From positions 1 through 64,000 of the forward strand of contig JAXDJO010000015.1 in the NCBI GenBank assembly GCA_034667525.1: a stretch of 64,000 nt of DNA, given 5' to 3'. Source of the stretch: DATAPE01 sp034667525. Lineage in GTDB: Bacteria > Actinomycetota > CADDZG01 > WHSQ01. This document shows positions 1 to 8,673 of the stretch, piece by piece. The notes under the pieces were generated by a model. That model was not told the origin of the DNA, made no database searches, and saw only the letters and a list, made by a program, of their open reading frames with translations. A program made the position numbers and the translations under genes. Each line of letters opens with the position of its first letter. The first letter of the stretch is position 1.

Positions 1-206
1 ATGACATTCCTTGCCGCGAGGAGCTTGGCAACATCGGACGCACTTGAGCCTCGCCGTACCACCACCGACACCGCCTTGCCAGGATCACTCGATCCGATCA
101 CGCCCAGCGAGCGCAGGTACAGAAACAGGCCGACGGTGGCACCTACGAACAGGGCGATCACCACGCCAGCTGCTGTCACAACCTTGCCCCGGCGCGTCAG
201 TGACAC
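1..206 (-). CDS. mltG: Endolytic murein transglycosylase MltG, N-terminal part
   Basis: Only the first 68 codons are in the window; the gene runs off the left edge. Reading the minus strand from a GTG at 206 gives a short basic N-terminus (SLTRRGK), one hydrophobic segment at about residues 9-31, then a stretch with VVVRRGSSASDVAKLLAAR. That stretch resembles the start of the LysM-like domain that follows the membrane anchor in the YceG/MltG family. The family cleaves nascent glycan strands at the membrane. The GTG overlaps the end of ruvX, and ruvX-mltG adjacency is normal in actinobacteria. The catalytic domain is not visible, so the call rests on the N-terminus and the neighbours. Confidence 0.75.
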   Translation of the reverse strand, partial: MSLTRRGKVVTAAGVVIALFVGATVGLFLYLRSLGVIGSSDPGKAVSVVVRRGSSASDVAKLLAARNV

Positions 207-604
207 GTGGCGTCTACGTATCCCTGCAACATGATCTGCGCCGCGACCGCATCCCGGTTCTCTTTGCGGATCGATGCCGAGGCCCCCGCCGCGCGCATCG
301 CCCGCTCGGCCAGCACGGTGGTCAGGCGCTCGTCCCATTCGGTGACTTCAACCGTCGTTGCCTCGCGCAGCCCTTCCACGAAGACTTGCTGCGCGGTGAC
401 CGCGGGCCCCTTCATTCCGGAGAGACTGGTTGGGCGCCCCACGACTATCCGCTCGACCTCGAGCTCCGTCGCAAGCTGAGCGATCCTGAGGAGGGGGTCG
501 CTCTTGCGTCGGTCCACTACCTCCAGGGGATACGCCATGCGCGTTTCCAGATCAGCAGCGGCGATCCCTACCCGGCGCTCTCCGGGGTCGACGCCAAGGA
601 TCAT
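197..604 (-). CDS. ruvX: Holliday junction resolvase-like protein RuvX (YqgF)
   Basis: This 135-residue protein has the RNase H-like fold of the RuvX/YqgF family: ILGVDPGERRVGIAAAD at the N-terminus (first acidic residue) and DERLTT near residue 93, both conserved in the family. Known roles for family members are Holliday-junction cleavage and 16S rRNA maturation; which applies here cannot be read from sequence. The start codon overlaps the alaS stop in an ATGA arrangement, and mltG begins inside its 3' end, so alaS, ruvX and mltG are probably translated as one coupled operon. Length is normal for the family. Confidence 0.93.
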   Translation of the reverse strand: MILGVDPGERRVGIAAADLETRMAYPLEVVDRRKSDPLLRIAQLATELEVERIVVGRPTSLSGMKGPAVTAQQVFVEGLREATTVEVTEWDERLTTVLAERAMRAAGASASIRKENRDAVAAQIMLQGYVDATCH

Positions 605-3240
605 CCGGTCGGCAGCGCTCCCAGCAACCGGCGAGCCTCATCTGCAGCTGCCTCCAACGCCGCACCAAGGTGGTCCGCGGAGGGTCCGCCGGAGATCGAC
701 AGGTCGGGTTTCCCTCCCGCACCACCTCCGAGCAGAGCTGCCGCGGGGGCCAGTACGTCACGCGCCGACAGCCCGCGTGCTATCAAGTCGCTTGTCACCG
801 CCCCCACGAGGTTGGCTCGGCCCTCTCCCGCGGTACCGAGAACGATCACCGCGGAGCCCAGCCTGCCCTTCAACATCAGTGCGAGAGCCCGCAGCTGATC
901 GACTCCTTCGTCACGGCGAGCGGCCACGAGCCGCGTCCCATCGACCTCGACCGCTGTCTTCGCGAGCATGGCAGCGTCGGCTTCTGCTGTCTTTCGCTCG
1001 ACCGCCGCGATCTTTTGCTCCAGCTCCTTCTGCGTCGCCAGCAACTTCTCTATCCGTTCGGCGACCTCATCTGGCGCTGCCTTGAGCGCGTCCGCGGCAC
1101 GCTGAAGCACTGCTGCCCGGCTTTCGAGGAAGCGCAACCCGTCGCGCCCGACAAGGGCCCCGACGCGGCGAATGTTGGCTCCGATCGATCCTTCGCTCGT
1201 GAGGACGACAACCCCGATCTGACTGGTGTGAGGCACGTGCGTGCCCCCGCACAGCTCCTTGGAGTACTCCCCCACCTCCACGACGCGGACGAAATCGCCG
1301 TACTTCTCCCCGAAGATAGCCATCGCGCCGATCGAGCGCGCGAAGTCATAGCTCGTTTCATACGCCCTCACGCTGTCATCGGTGAAGACTCGCTCCTGGA
1401 TCTCGGCGCTCATCTCGGTGGCACGCGCCGCCCCCAGCGGCTCGAAGTGGTGGAAATCGAAGCGGAGACGTCCCGGTTCCACGAGAGAGCCTGCTTGGGT
1501 GGCGTGCTCCCCCAGTCGGTCGCGTAGCACCCAGTGAAGGATGTGCGTAGCGGTATGAGCGCGTTCGGAACCGGTACGCCATCGAGGGTCGACCGACAGA
1601 GCCACCTCGTCGCCGACAGCGAGCTCGCCCGAGGCCACCCTCACCCGGTGCCCCGTCAGCCCCGGAAGCAGACGGCGGGTATCGGCCACTTCGGCACGCC
1701 CTCCGGCGGAACGGATCACCCCTCGATCCCCAACCTGGCCGCCGCCCTCGGCGTAGAAGACGGTCCTGTCGAGGATGAGATCGACCTCCGACCCCTCTTC
1801 CGCAACCGCCACAGCAGCGGTCCCGTCGGTGATCGCGAGGATCCTGGCGGTCCCCTCTAGGTGCTCGTAGCCGGCGAAATCGGTGGGCCCGCTCGCTTCC
1901 AGCACGGAGCCGGCGACCTCGGCGACCTCGCCCGGCGCGCCGGTGTGGCGAGCGGCGCGCGCCCTGTCCCTCTGGTGGGACATAAGAGTCGCAAAGGAGG
2001 CCGCGTCCACTTCGATACCGGCTTCCGATGCGATCTCTCGTGTGAGATCGATCGGGAAGCCAAAGGTGTCATGGAGCTTGAACGCGACCTCTCCACCGAG
2101 CGTGTCCGAGCGAGAGCTCCGAAGGTGCGCTATCTCCCCTTCCAACAAGGACAGACCCTGGCGCAAAGTGGCATCGAAGCGCTCTTCCTCGCGGCTCGCG
2201 ACCTCGACGATGAAATCCCGCCGCGCCGCGGTTTCGGGATAGGCCTCGCCCATGAGTTCCAAAGTCGCATCGACGAGGACGGGAAGTATCGGTTTGTCGT
2301 AGCCAAGAAGCCGCGCCTGACGAACGGCCCGGCGCAGAACGCGTCGGAGCACGTATCCACGTTCCTGGTTCGACGGCAGGACACCATCGTCTATCAGGAA
2401 AGTCACGGCCCGTCCGTGGTCTGCAAGGATCCGCAACGACGAATCGACACGCGCGCTTGACCCATATTCCCGGCCGGTCACCTCCGCTGCCCTGCGAACT
2501 ATCCCAAAGATCGTGTCCGTCTCGAAGATCGAAGCAACACCCTGGAGTGCGACTGCCAGCCGCTCTACGCCAGTTCCGGTATCGATGTTCTTCTTTGGAA
2601 GGGGCCTTACCGGCTCTATCTGCTCGTTACATTCGTTCTGCATGAAAACGAGGTTCCAGATCTCGATATAGCGTTCGTCATTCGTAACGGGGCCATCGGC
2701 GGCGGGTGGGCCGAATCTCTCCCCCCGGTCGAAAAAGATCTCCGAGTCCGGCCCGCATGGGCCGGCCACTCCCATCGACCAGAAATTGTCTTCGTCCCGG
2801 CGCACGACTCGCTCCGGGGGCACTCCCACAGCATCGATCCATATCTGTTCGGCCTCGTCGTCGTCCTTGTAAACGCTGACCCAAAGCCGGTCCGCGTCGA
2901 CCTCGAAAGCTTCGGTGATGAGTTGCCATGCCCACGGACAGGCCTCCTCTTTGAAGTAGTCACCGAAGGAGAAGTTGCCAAGCATCTCGAAAAAGGTGAG
3001 ATGAGTGGTGTCTTTGCCCACCTCGTCGATGTCCACAGCCCGAAAGACCTTTTGCACGCTCATCATCCGATCGAAAGGCGGGGTCTGCTCCCCCAGGAAG
3101 TAGGGCTTGAAGGGGACCATCCCCGCGTTCGTGAGTAGCAAGGATCTGTCGTTCGGGATCAGGGAAGCGGAGGGGACGCGCGCATGCCCGCGCTCTGCGA
3201 AGAACGAAAAGAACCGCTGCCTGATCGTGTTCGAATCCAC
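601..3240 (-). CDS. alaS: Alanine--tRNA ligase
   Basis: This cytoplasmic enzyme charges tRNA-Ala and, through its editing domain, clears Ser- and Gly-tRNA-Ala. The 879-residue protein is full length. The N-terminal class II catalytic core begins RQRFFSFFAERGHARVPSASL and includes TNAGMVPFKPYF. The editing domain has the zinc-binding HTATHILH near residue 570 and the CGGTH motif about 100 residues later. A glycine-rich C-Ala domain with GGGAGGKPDLSISGG ends the protein. Its stop overlaps the ruvX start. A small membrane-protein gene lies just upstream on the same strand. Nothing unusual was seen in the motifs. Confidence 0.97.
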   Translation of the reverse strand: MDSNTIRQRFFSFFAERGHARVPSASLIPNDRSLLLTNAGMVPFKPYFLGEQTPPFDRMMSVQKVFRAVDIDEVGKDTTHLTFFEMLGNFSFGDYFKEEACPWAWQLITEAFEVDADRLWVSVYKDDDEAEQIWIDAVGVPPERVVRRDEDNFWSMGVAGPCGPDSEIFFDRGERFGPPAADGPVTNDERYIEIWNLVFMQNECNEQIEPVRPLPKKNIDTGTGVERLAVALQGVASIFETDTIFGIVRRAAEVTGREYGSSARVDSSLRILADHGRAVTFLIDDGVLPSNQERGYVLRRVLRRAVRQARLLGYDKPILPVLVDATLELMGEAYPETAARRDFIVEVASREEERFDATLRQGLSLLEGEIAHLRSSRSDTLGGEVAFKLHDTFGFPIDLTREIASEAGIEVDAASFATLMSHQRDRARAARHTGAPGEVAEVAGSVLEASGPTDFAGYEHLEGTARILAITDGTAAVAVAEEGSEVDLILDRTVFYAEGGGQVGDRGVIRSAGGRAEVADTRRLLPGLTGHRVRVASGELAVGDEVALSVDPRWRTGSERAHTATHILHWVLRDRLGEHATQAGSLVEPGRLRFDFHHFEPLGAARATEMSAEIQERVFTDDSVRAYETSYDFARSIGAMAIFGEKYGDFVRVVEVGEYSKELCGGTHVPHTSQIGVVVLTSEGSIGANIRRVGALVGRDGLRFLESRAAVLQRAADALKAAPDEVAERIEKLLATQKELEQKIAAVERKTAEADAAMLAKTAVEVDGTRLVAARRDEGVDQLRALALMLKGRLGSAVIVLGTAGEGRANLVGAVTSDLIARGLSARDVLAPAAALLGGGAGGKPDLSISGGPSADHLGAALEAAADEARRLLGALPTG

Positions 3241-3265
3241 GACCTAGCAGGCTACCGTCAGCGCT

Positions 3266-3478
3266 CTACAGGCTCGGTTCGCGCGCATCGGCCGGACGCC
3301 GGGTCGACCCCGTACGCATGACCGGCTCGCGATTCTCCTCCAGGCGGCGATTGACTTTGTCGAGCAAGGTGCCGGTGACTGCTTGCGGCCGGTAGCGCGC
3401 CCACATCTTTTCCAACCATTCGTCCACGGCGAAAGCCAGGAAGGCTCCGAGGACGATGCCGAACAAGGCCTTTATCAT
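3266..3478 (-). CDS. Small single-span membrane protein of unknown function
   Basis: This 70-residue protein starts with one hydrophobic helix (IKALFGIVLGAFLAFAV), followed by an acidic-aromatic segment (DEWLEKMWARYRP) and a basic tail. It lies between rarA (9 bases upstream) and alaS on the same strand. Actinobacteria often carry one or two small membrane proteins of this kind (DUF948/DUF6167-like) directly upstream of alaS. I see positional and size similarity to those but cannot confirm family membership. It is probably translated with rarA. The function is unknown. Confidence 0.65.
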   Translation of the reverse strand: MIKALFGIVLGAFLAFAVDEWLEKMWARYRPQAVTGTLLDKVNRRLEENREPVMRTGSTRRPADAREPSL

Positions 3479-3487
3479 CCCGGCACC

Positions 3488-4846
3488 TTACCGCGGCGCA
3501 GTGTCTTTCTTCTTCGCCTCGAGCTCCGCCTCCAGCTCGGTCTCCCGGCCGGTGATCGGCTCGTAGTAACGCCGTTCGGCGAGTTCGTCCGGGAGGTGCT
3601 GCTGCTCGGCCCAACCGCCAAACTCGTGCGCGTACTTGTAGCCCTTTCCGGCCCCGATGGAGCGAGACGCGGGCGAGTGGGAATCCCGGAGGTGGGCGGG
3701 GACGGGCAGGGGACCGGCGCTGGAGACGTCTTCCTCCGCCCGCCAGAGCGCCACCGCGCTGGCGTTGGACTTGGGTGCTATCGCCAGGTAGGTGGCGGCC
3801 TGCGCCAGGTTCAGCTTGGCTTCCGGAAGGCCGACGAATTCGAGCGCATGATGCGCTGCAACCGCCACCTGCAGGGCGACTGGATCGGCGTTGCCAACGT
3901 CCTCGGACGCGAAGATCACCATGCGCCGGGCGATGAATCGGGGTTCCTCGCCGGCGTCCAGCATCCGAGCAAGCCAGTAGACCGCAGCATCGGGATCGGA
4001 CCCGCGCATCGATTTGATAAATCCACTGATCACGTCGTAATGCCAGTCGCCCGCCTTGTCGTAGGGAAGCGGCCGCCGCTGGAGGGCCTCGCCTGCGGCT
4101 TCGAGATCTACGACCCCAGATCCCGAGCTCGCTATGAGGGCCGCAGCCTCCAGGACGTTCAGGCCTGCCCGCGCGTCGCCCCCTGCACCTTCGGCGATGT
4201 GGTCGAGAGCGTCATCTTCTGCGGTTACCTGCATCCTGCCGAGCCCCCGCTCCTCGTCGTGGAGGGCGCGATCCAAAAGCAGCTTGAGATCGGCGCCATC
4301 GAGGGCTTCGAGGCGGAACAAGAGGCTCCGCGACATGAGCGGGGAGTTCACCTCGAAGGATGGATTCTCGGTCGTGGCGCCAACCAGGATCACCCAGCCG
4401 TTCTCGACCGCAGGCAAGAGAGCATCCTGCTGCGCCTTATTGAAGCGATGTATCTCGTCCAGGAAGAGGACCGTGCGTCTCCCTTGCTGGGCCAGTCTCT
4501 CCTTCGCATCGGCGATCGCCTTGCGAACGTCGGCCACGCCTGCGGTGACCGCAGACATCGCAACGAATTCCGCGTCCGTCGCCGTTGCGATGATTCCCGC
4601 GATGGTGGTCTTGCCGGCCCCCGCGGGGCCCCACAGGATGATCGAGGACATCTCGCCCGATTCGACGAGCGCACGCAGCGCCCTTCCCGGACCGAGCAGA
4701 CGCCGCTGACCGACCATCTCATCCAGGTTCCGCGGCCGCATCCGGGCGGCGAGAGGAGCGTAGTCGGCGAACCGCTCTTCCAGCGCGTTGTCGAAAAGGT
4801 CCACGAGCACGCCAGCGTAGGACAGATTTTTTGCGAGCTTAGCCAC
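3488..4846 (-). CDS. rarA: Replication-associated recombination protein RarA (MgsA), AAA+ ATPase
   Basis: RarA is a clamp-loader-like AAA+ ATPase that acts at stalled replication forks. The protein shows the family N-terminus (DLFDNALEERFADYAPLAARMRP), Walker A GPAGAGKTT, Walker B LFLDEIHRFNKAQQD, and sensor 1 in GATTENPSF. The C-terminal tetramerisation domain includes SDPDAAVYWLARML and EDVGNADP. The start is uncertain. The listed start is a GTG with no clear ribosome-binding site; family members usually begin right at VDLFDNALEER, which would be the GTG at 4804. A small membrane protein and alaS follow. Confidence 0.93.
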   Translation of the reverse strand: MAKLAKNLSYAGVLVDLFDNALEERFADYAPLAARMRPRNLDEMVGQRRLLGPGRALRALVESGEMSSIILWGPAGAGKTTIAGIIATATDAEFVAMSAVTAGVADVRKAIADAKERLAQQGRRTVLFLDEIHRFNKAQQDALLPAVENGWVILVGATTENPSFEVNSPLMSRSLLFRLEALDGADLKLLLDRALHDEERGLGRMQVTAEDDALDHIAEGAGGDARAGLNVLEAAALIASSGSGVVDLEAAGEALQRRPLPYDKAGDWHYDVISGFIKSMRGSDPDAAVYWLARMLDAGEEPRFIARRMVIFASEDVGNADPVALQVAVAAHHALEFVGLPEAKLNLAQAATYLAIAPKSNASAVALWRAEEDVSSAGPLPVPAHLRDSHSPASRSIGAGKGYKYAHEFGGWAEQQHLPDELAERRYYEPITGRETELEAELEAKKKDTAPR

Positions 4847-4868
4847 GCCTGCGGTGGTTCTGCGACCG

Positions 4869-6659
4869 CTAGATCACTTTTTTCGGAAGGGTCGTTCGCA
4901 GGTGCAAGATCTCAAGCTGGTGCTCGTCTACTGGTGCTGGTGCTCCGGTTAGGGGGTCAAACGCACTCTGTGTCTTGGGGAACGCGATCACCTCACGGAT
5001 ATTGAGCTCACCGGCTGCGAGTGCCACGATCCGGTCGATCCCCGGAGCGATGCCTCCATGAGGGGGGGGCCCATAGCGGAAGGCATCGAGGAGGAAGCCG
5101 AACCGCTCCTGCGCCTCTGCCGCCGAGATGTTCAATGCCGCCAACACCCGTTCCTGCATCGCCCTGTCGTGGATCCTTATGCTGCCGCTGGCGAGCTCCC
5201 ACCCGTTCAAGGTGATGTCATAGGACTTGGAGATGACCTTCCTCGGCTCGGACTCCAGATACTGGAGAGTGTCCTCGACGATCCCAGTGAAGGGGTGATG
5301 GATCGCGTCCCACCGCCCCTCCTCCTCGCTCCATTCGAACCAAGGAAAGTCCAGGATCCAAACGAACCTCCAGGCGCGCGGGTCAGAACGATCCAGCTTC
5401 GGTACCAGCTCGAATCGATCGGCAAGGCGGTTCCGGAGTGCGCCCAGCACCTTCAGCACGATGCCACGCCGCTGGTCGGCAACTATCAAGATGAGATCTC
5501 CCACGCCAGCGTCGGTGACCTTGACGAGGGACTCGCGTTCATCATCCGAGAAGAACCTGTCGAGCGGCGACTTCAGGCCCTCGGACGTGACCGCCGCCCA
5601 CACCAGGCCGCCGGCCCCCAGCGCTTTGGCATCGGCCACAAGGGCATCAAGATCTCTGCGTGCGAGGTCTGCCTTGTCGGGCAGCACGATGGCTTTTATC
5701 GCGCCTCCCGCGTCCACCACACTGCGAAAGACGCGGACCTCGGTCTCTGCGAAGACGTCGCCTAGATCGACAAGCTCCATCCCGAACCGGACGTCGGGTT
5801 TGTCGACTCCGAATCGCTCCATCGATTCCTCGTAACCCATCCGGGGAAAGGGGCCAAGCTCAACCCCCATCGCTTCGAGCCACACCGATCGGAACATCCT
5901 CTCGGTGATCTCGAGCACATCCTCCACGTCGACGAAGGACATCTCCACATCCAGCTGCGTGAATTCATTCTGGCGATCCGCCCGCAGGTCCTCGTCGCGG
6001 AAGCACTTCACGATCTGGTAGTAGCGATCCAAACCGGCAACCATGAACAGCTGCTTGAACAATTGAGGAGACTGCGGCAACGCGTAGAAGCTTCCGGGAT
6101 AGAGCCGCGACGGCACTAGGTAATCGCGCGCTCCCTCCGGAGTCGAACGCGTCAGGGCCGGCGTTTCTATCTCAAGGAACCCTTCGCCATCGAAGAACCG
6201 GCGGATGGCCGTGACTATCTTGTGACGCAGCTTGAGATTGTCCTGCATGTGCTCCCGCCTGAGATCCAAATAGCGGAATTGCAGCCGCAGCTGCTCGTCC
6301 ACGACATGGACGTCGTCGATCTGGAAGGGAAGCGCCTCGGATGCAGAGAAGATGCGCACTGCCTCGGCGGCAACCTCGATCCCACCGGTAGGAAGCTTGT
6401 CGTTGATCGTTCCATCGGGGCGCGGACGCACCAAGCCCTCTACATTGACGCAGTACTCGCCCCGCAACGATTGCGCCACATCGTGCGCCTCCGGCGAGAT
6501 CTCGGGGTTGAAAACGATCTGCACGAGGCCGGTGGTGTCTCTCAGATCCACAAACGTGACCCCGCCGTGATCGCGCCGCGTGTGTACCCATCCACACAGC
6601 GAAACCCAGGAGCCGGCGTTCTCGGATCGAAGTTCGCCGCAGAGATGGGTTCTGATCAC
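4869..6659 (-). CDS. aspS: Aspartate--tRNA ligase (AspRS, bacterial type)
   Basis: This 596-residue class II synthetase charges tRNA-Asp. The N-terminal OB-fold anticodon-binding domain (GSWVSLCGWVHTRRDHGGVTFVDLRD) is followed by the catalytic core with motif 2 (FRDEDLRADRQNEFTQLD). The bacterial insertion domain (about residues 290-420) is present, and motif 3 is in GGIAPGIDRIVAL. The GTG start overlaps the hisS stop by four bases (GTGA), so the two genes are translationally coupled. Sequence alone does not settle whether the enzyme is discriminating (Asp only) or also charges tRNA-Asn. Confidence 0.97.
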   Translation of the reverse strand: MIRTHLCGELRSENAGSWVSLCGWVHTRRDHGGVTFVDLRDTTGLVQIVFNPEISPEAHDVAQSLRGEYCVNVEGLVRPRPDGTINDKLPTGGIEVAAEAVRIFSASEALPFQIDDVHVVDEQLRLQFRYLDLRREHMQDNLKLRHKIVTAIRRFFDGEGFLEIETPALTRSTPEGARDYLVPSRLYPGSFYALPQSPQLFKQLFMVAGLDRYYQIVKCFRDEDLRADRQNEFTQLDVEMSFVDVEDVLEITERMFRSVWLEAMGVELGPFPRMGYEESMERFGVDKPDVRFGMELVDLGDVFAETEVRVFRSVVDAGGAIKAIVLPDKADLARRDLDALVADAKALGAGGLVWAAVTSEGLKSPLDRFFSDDERESLVKVTDAGVGDLILIVADQRRGIVLKVLGALRNRLADRFELVPKLDRSDPRAWRFVWILDFPWFEWSEEEGRWDAIHHPFTGIVEDTLQYLESEPRKVISKSYDITLNGWELASGSIRIHDRAMQERVLAALNISAAEAQERFGFLLDAFRYGPPPHGGIAPGIDRIVALAAGELNIREVIAFPKTQSAFDPLTGAPAPVDEHQLEILHLRTTLPKKVI

Positions 6660-7930
6660 GCCTGGACCGCGCCGGGAACTTCATCCAGAGGAAGAGCGGT
6701 CTGCTCAGAGCTCTCGAGATCCTTCACTGTTGCGGTTCCGGTCGCCATCTCTTGCTCACCGAGGATCACGGCCCACCGGGCTCCGCTCCGCGACGCATCC
6801 TTCATCTGCCCCTTCATGCTGCGGCCCATCACGTCGAAGTCTGCGCCGATCCCACGCCGGCGAAGATCGGTGGTGAGCTTGAGGGCGGCCCGCTGAGCGC
6901 GCTCGCCCAACGCCACGACATAAACGTGGACCGCGCTCGCAGGCTCGTCGGCGAATGTACCCACGCTCTCCAGCGCCAGCAGGATCCGTTCCACCCCGAG
7001 GCCGAAGCCGATGCCGGGAAGGCGCGGCCCCCCCAGGGCCTCCGAAAGCCCGTCGTAGCGACCGCCGCCCCCCACCGCGCTCTGTGCGCCGAGCCCGGTC
7101 ACTTGATACTCGAACGTTGTCCGGCTGTAGTAGTCGAGGCCCCTCACCAGGCGCGGTTCGATCTCGAAGCTCACTTCCAGATCCTCGAGAGCTCCGCGCA
7201 CTGCGTCGAAGTGCTCACGGCACGCCGCACAGATGTGGTCGGAGAGCAGCGGTGCGTCTCTCATCACCGCGAGGGTTCGCTCCTCTTTGGAGTCGAACGT
7301 GCGCAGCGGATTGGTGTCGATGCGGGCCCGGTCGGCGGACGCGAGCTCGGCGGAATGCTCGTGGAGGAAGCCGGACAGCACCTTGATGTAACCCTGCCGG
7401 CAGGAGGGGTCTTCGTGCCCGATCGAGTTGAGGAGCAGGACCGGCTTAAGCCCTGCGGTCGTCAGGAAGCGGGTGCTCAGCTCGATGATCTCCGCGTCCA
7501 GCAGCGGGTTCTCCGATCCGATCCCCTCGGCTCCCAGCTGCAGGTGCTGCCGGGTGCGGCCCTTCTGGGGACGCTCGTACCGGAACATCGCCTGGCAATA
7601 AGCGAGTTTTACAGGGAGGGCCCCTCGCTCGAGGCCTCGCTCGAGGATGGCCCGCATGACCGGCGCCGTACCTTCCGGGCGCAACGTCAGCGACCGCCCG
7701 CCCCGGTCGGCAAAGGTGTACATCTGTTTCGTCACGACTTCGCTCTCGCTGCCGACGCTGCGTTCGAATAGCTCGGTGTGCTCGAAATCGGGCGTGACCA
7801 CGGGTGCGAACCCGGCCAGAGCGAACGTATCCATCGCGAGACGGGTCAGCCATTGCCATCGCCAGGCTTCTGGAGGCAGCACATCCTTGGTGCCCTTAGG
7901 CGCGGCGAACATCCTTGAACTATCTGACAT
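6656..7930 (-). CDS. hisS: Histidine--tRNA ligase
   Basis: This class II synthetase charges tRNA-His. Motif 1 is in the N-terminal 100 residues after FAAPKGTKDVLPPE, motif 2 is RYERPQKGRTRQHLQLGAE, the histidine-A motif is RGLDYYSRTTFEY, and motif 3 is GIGFGLGVERI. A C-terminal anticodon-binding domain follows. The open frame continues far upstream through the divergent udgX gene, but homology begins near MSDSSRMFAAPKG. I therefore use the ATG at 7930 (424 residues); an in-frame ATG at 7939 is equally possible. The stop overlaps the aspS start. Confidence 0.95.
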   Translation of the reverse strand: MSDSSRMFAAPKGTKDVLPPEAWRWQWLTRLAMDTFALAGFAPVVTPDFEHTELFERSVGSESEVVTKQMYTFADRGGRSLTLRPEGTAPVMRAILERGLERGALPVKLAYCQAMFRYERPQKGRTRQHLQLGAEGIGSENPLLDAEIIELSTRFLTTAGLKPVLLLNSIGHEDPSCRQGYIKVLSGFLHEHSAELASADRARIDTNPLRTFDSKEERTLAVMRDAPLLSDHICAACREHFDAVRGALEDLEVSFEIEPRLVRGLDYYSRTTFEYQVTGLGAQSAVGGGGRYDGLSEALGGPRLPGIGFGLGVERILLALESVGTFADEPASAVHVYVVALGERAQRAALKLTTDLRRRGIGADFDVMGRSMKGQMKDASRSGARWAVILGEQEMATGTATVKDLESSEQTALPLDEVPGAVQA

Positions 7931-7993
7931 GCACCACATGTTATGGGCTGCACGCCAGCGGCAGACGGTGGCCCCGGCCGTTATCGTCCACGG

Positions 7994-8620
7994 ATGAGCG
8001 AGACCGTCGCGGAGATGATCCCCGCGACCGCAGACCTGTCCCAGTTGCGAGAGATCGCCGCCGGCTGCACTGCTTGCGGCCTCTACAAGACCGGCACCCA
8101 GACCGTCTTCGGCGAGGGCGCACCCCGGGCCCAGATCCTGTTCGTCGGCGAGCAGCCGGGCGACAAGGAAGACCTCGCCGGGCGCCCCTTCGTGGGGCCT
8201 GCCGGGCGCCTCCTGGACGGGGCACTGGAGGAGGCCGGGATCGACAGAACGACCGTGTACGTGACCAATGTCGTGAAACATTTCAAGTGGGAGCCGCGCG
8301 GGAAGCGGCGCATCCACAAGAAGCCCAATGCAGCCGAGATCACCGCATGCAAGCCCTGGCTGGAAGCCGAGATCGACAGGGTTGATCCCCAGGTAGTGGT
8401 CGCATTGGGAGCGACCGCAGCTCAAGCCCTCCTCGGCCGGAGCTTCCGCGTTAGCAAACAACGCGGTCAGTTCGTCGAATGGCCGGCCCCCGGGGGCCGG
8501 CTCGTGACCGCTACGGTGCATCCCTCATCCATACTTCGGGCCCCGGATGATGAGCGCGACGCCCAGCTGACAGAGTTCACCCGCGACCTGACGCTGGTTG
8601 CCAAGGAGCTGGAGGGTTAG
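7994..8620 (+). CDS. udgX: UdgX-type uracil-DNA glycosylase (suicide/cross-linking family)
   Basis: This 208-residue protein belongs to the iron-sulfur uracil-DNA glycosylases. Motif A is GEQPGDKED (residues 52-60), followed by PFVGPAGRLLD, and the C-terminal motif is TVHPSSILR. Cys25, Cys28 and Cys119 are likely cluster ligands; His96 in VVKHF stands where family 4 enzymes have Cys and may be the fourth (inference). The insertion KRRIH at residues 104-108 is the hallmark of UdgX. In the Mycobacterium smegmatis enzyme the His of this motif forms a covalent bond with DNA after uracil is excised. His108 is intact here. The gene is divergent from hisS. An earlier in-frame ATG exists, but homology starts near this one. 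Confidence 0.92.
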   Translation: MSETVAEMIPATADLSQLREIAAGCTACGLYKTGTQTVFGEGAPRAQILFVGEQPGDKEDLAGRPFVGPAGRLLDGALEEAGIDRTTVYVTNVVKHFKWEPRGKRRIHKKPNAAEITACKPWLEAEIDRVDPQVVVALGATAAQALLGRSFRVSKQRGQFVEWPAPGGRLVTATVHPSSILRAPDDERDAQLTEFTRDLTLVAKELEG

Positions 8621-8673
8621 AAGTTGTCTTGTGATTGGATGGGTTTATCCGGAAGTCGTTTGAGGAGGCCGCA

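Noticed and set aside
3383..5005. A long open frame on the plus strand opposite rarA and aspS
   Set aside because: It mirrors the minus-strand genes codon for codon, has no recognisable motifs and an Arg/His/Gly-rich composition; it is a shadow of high-GC coding sequence.
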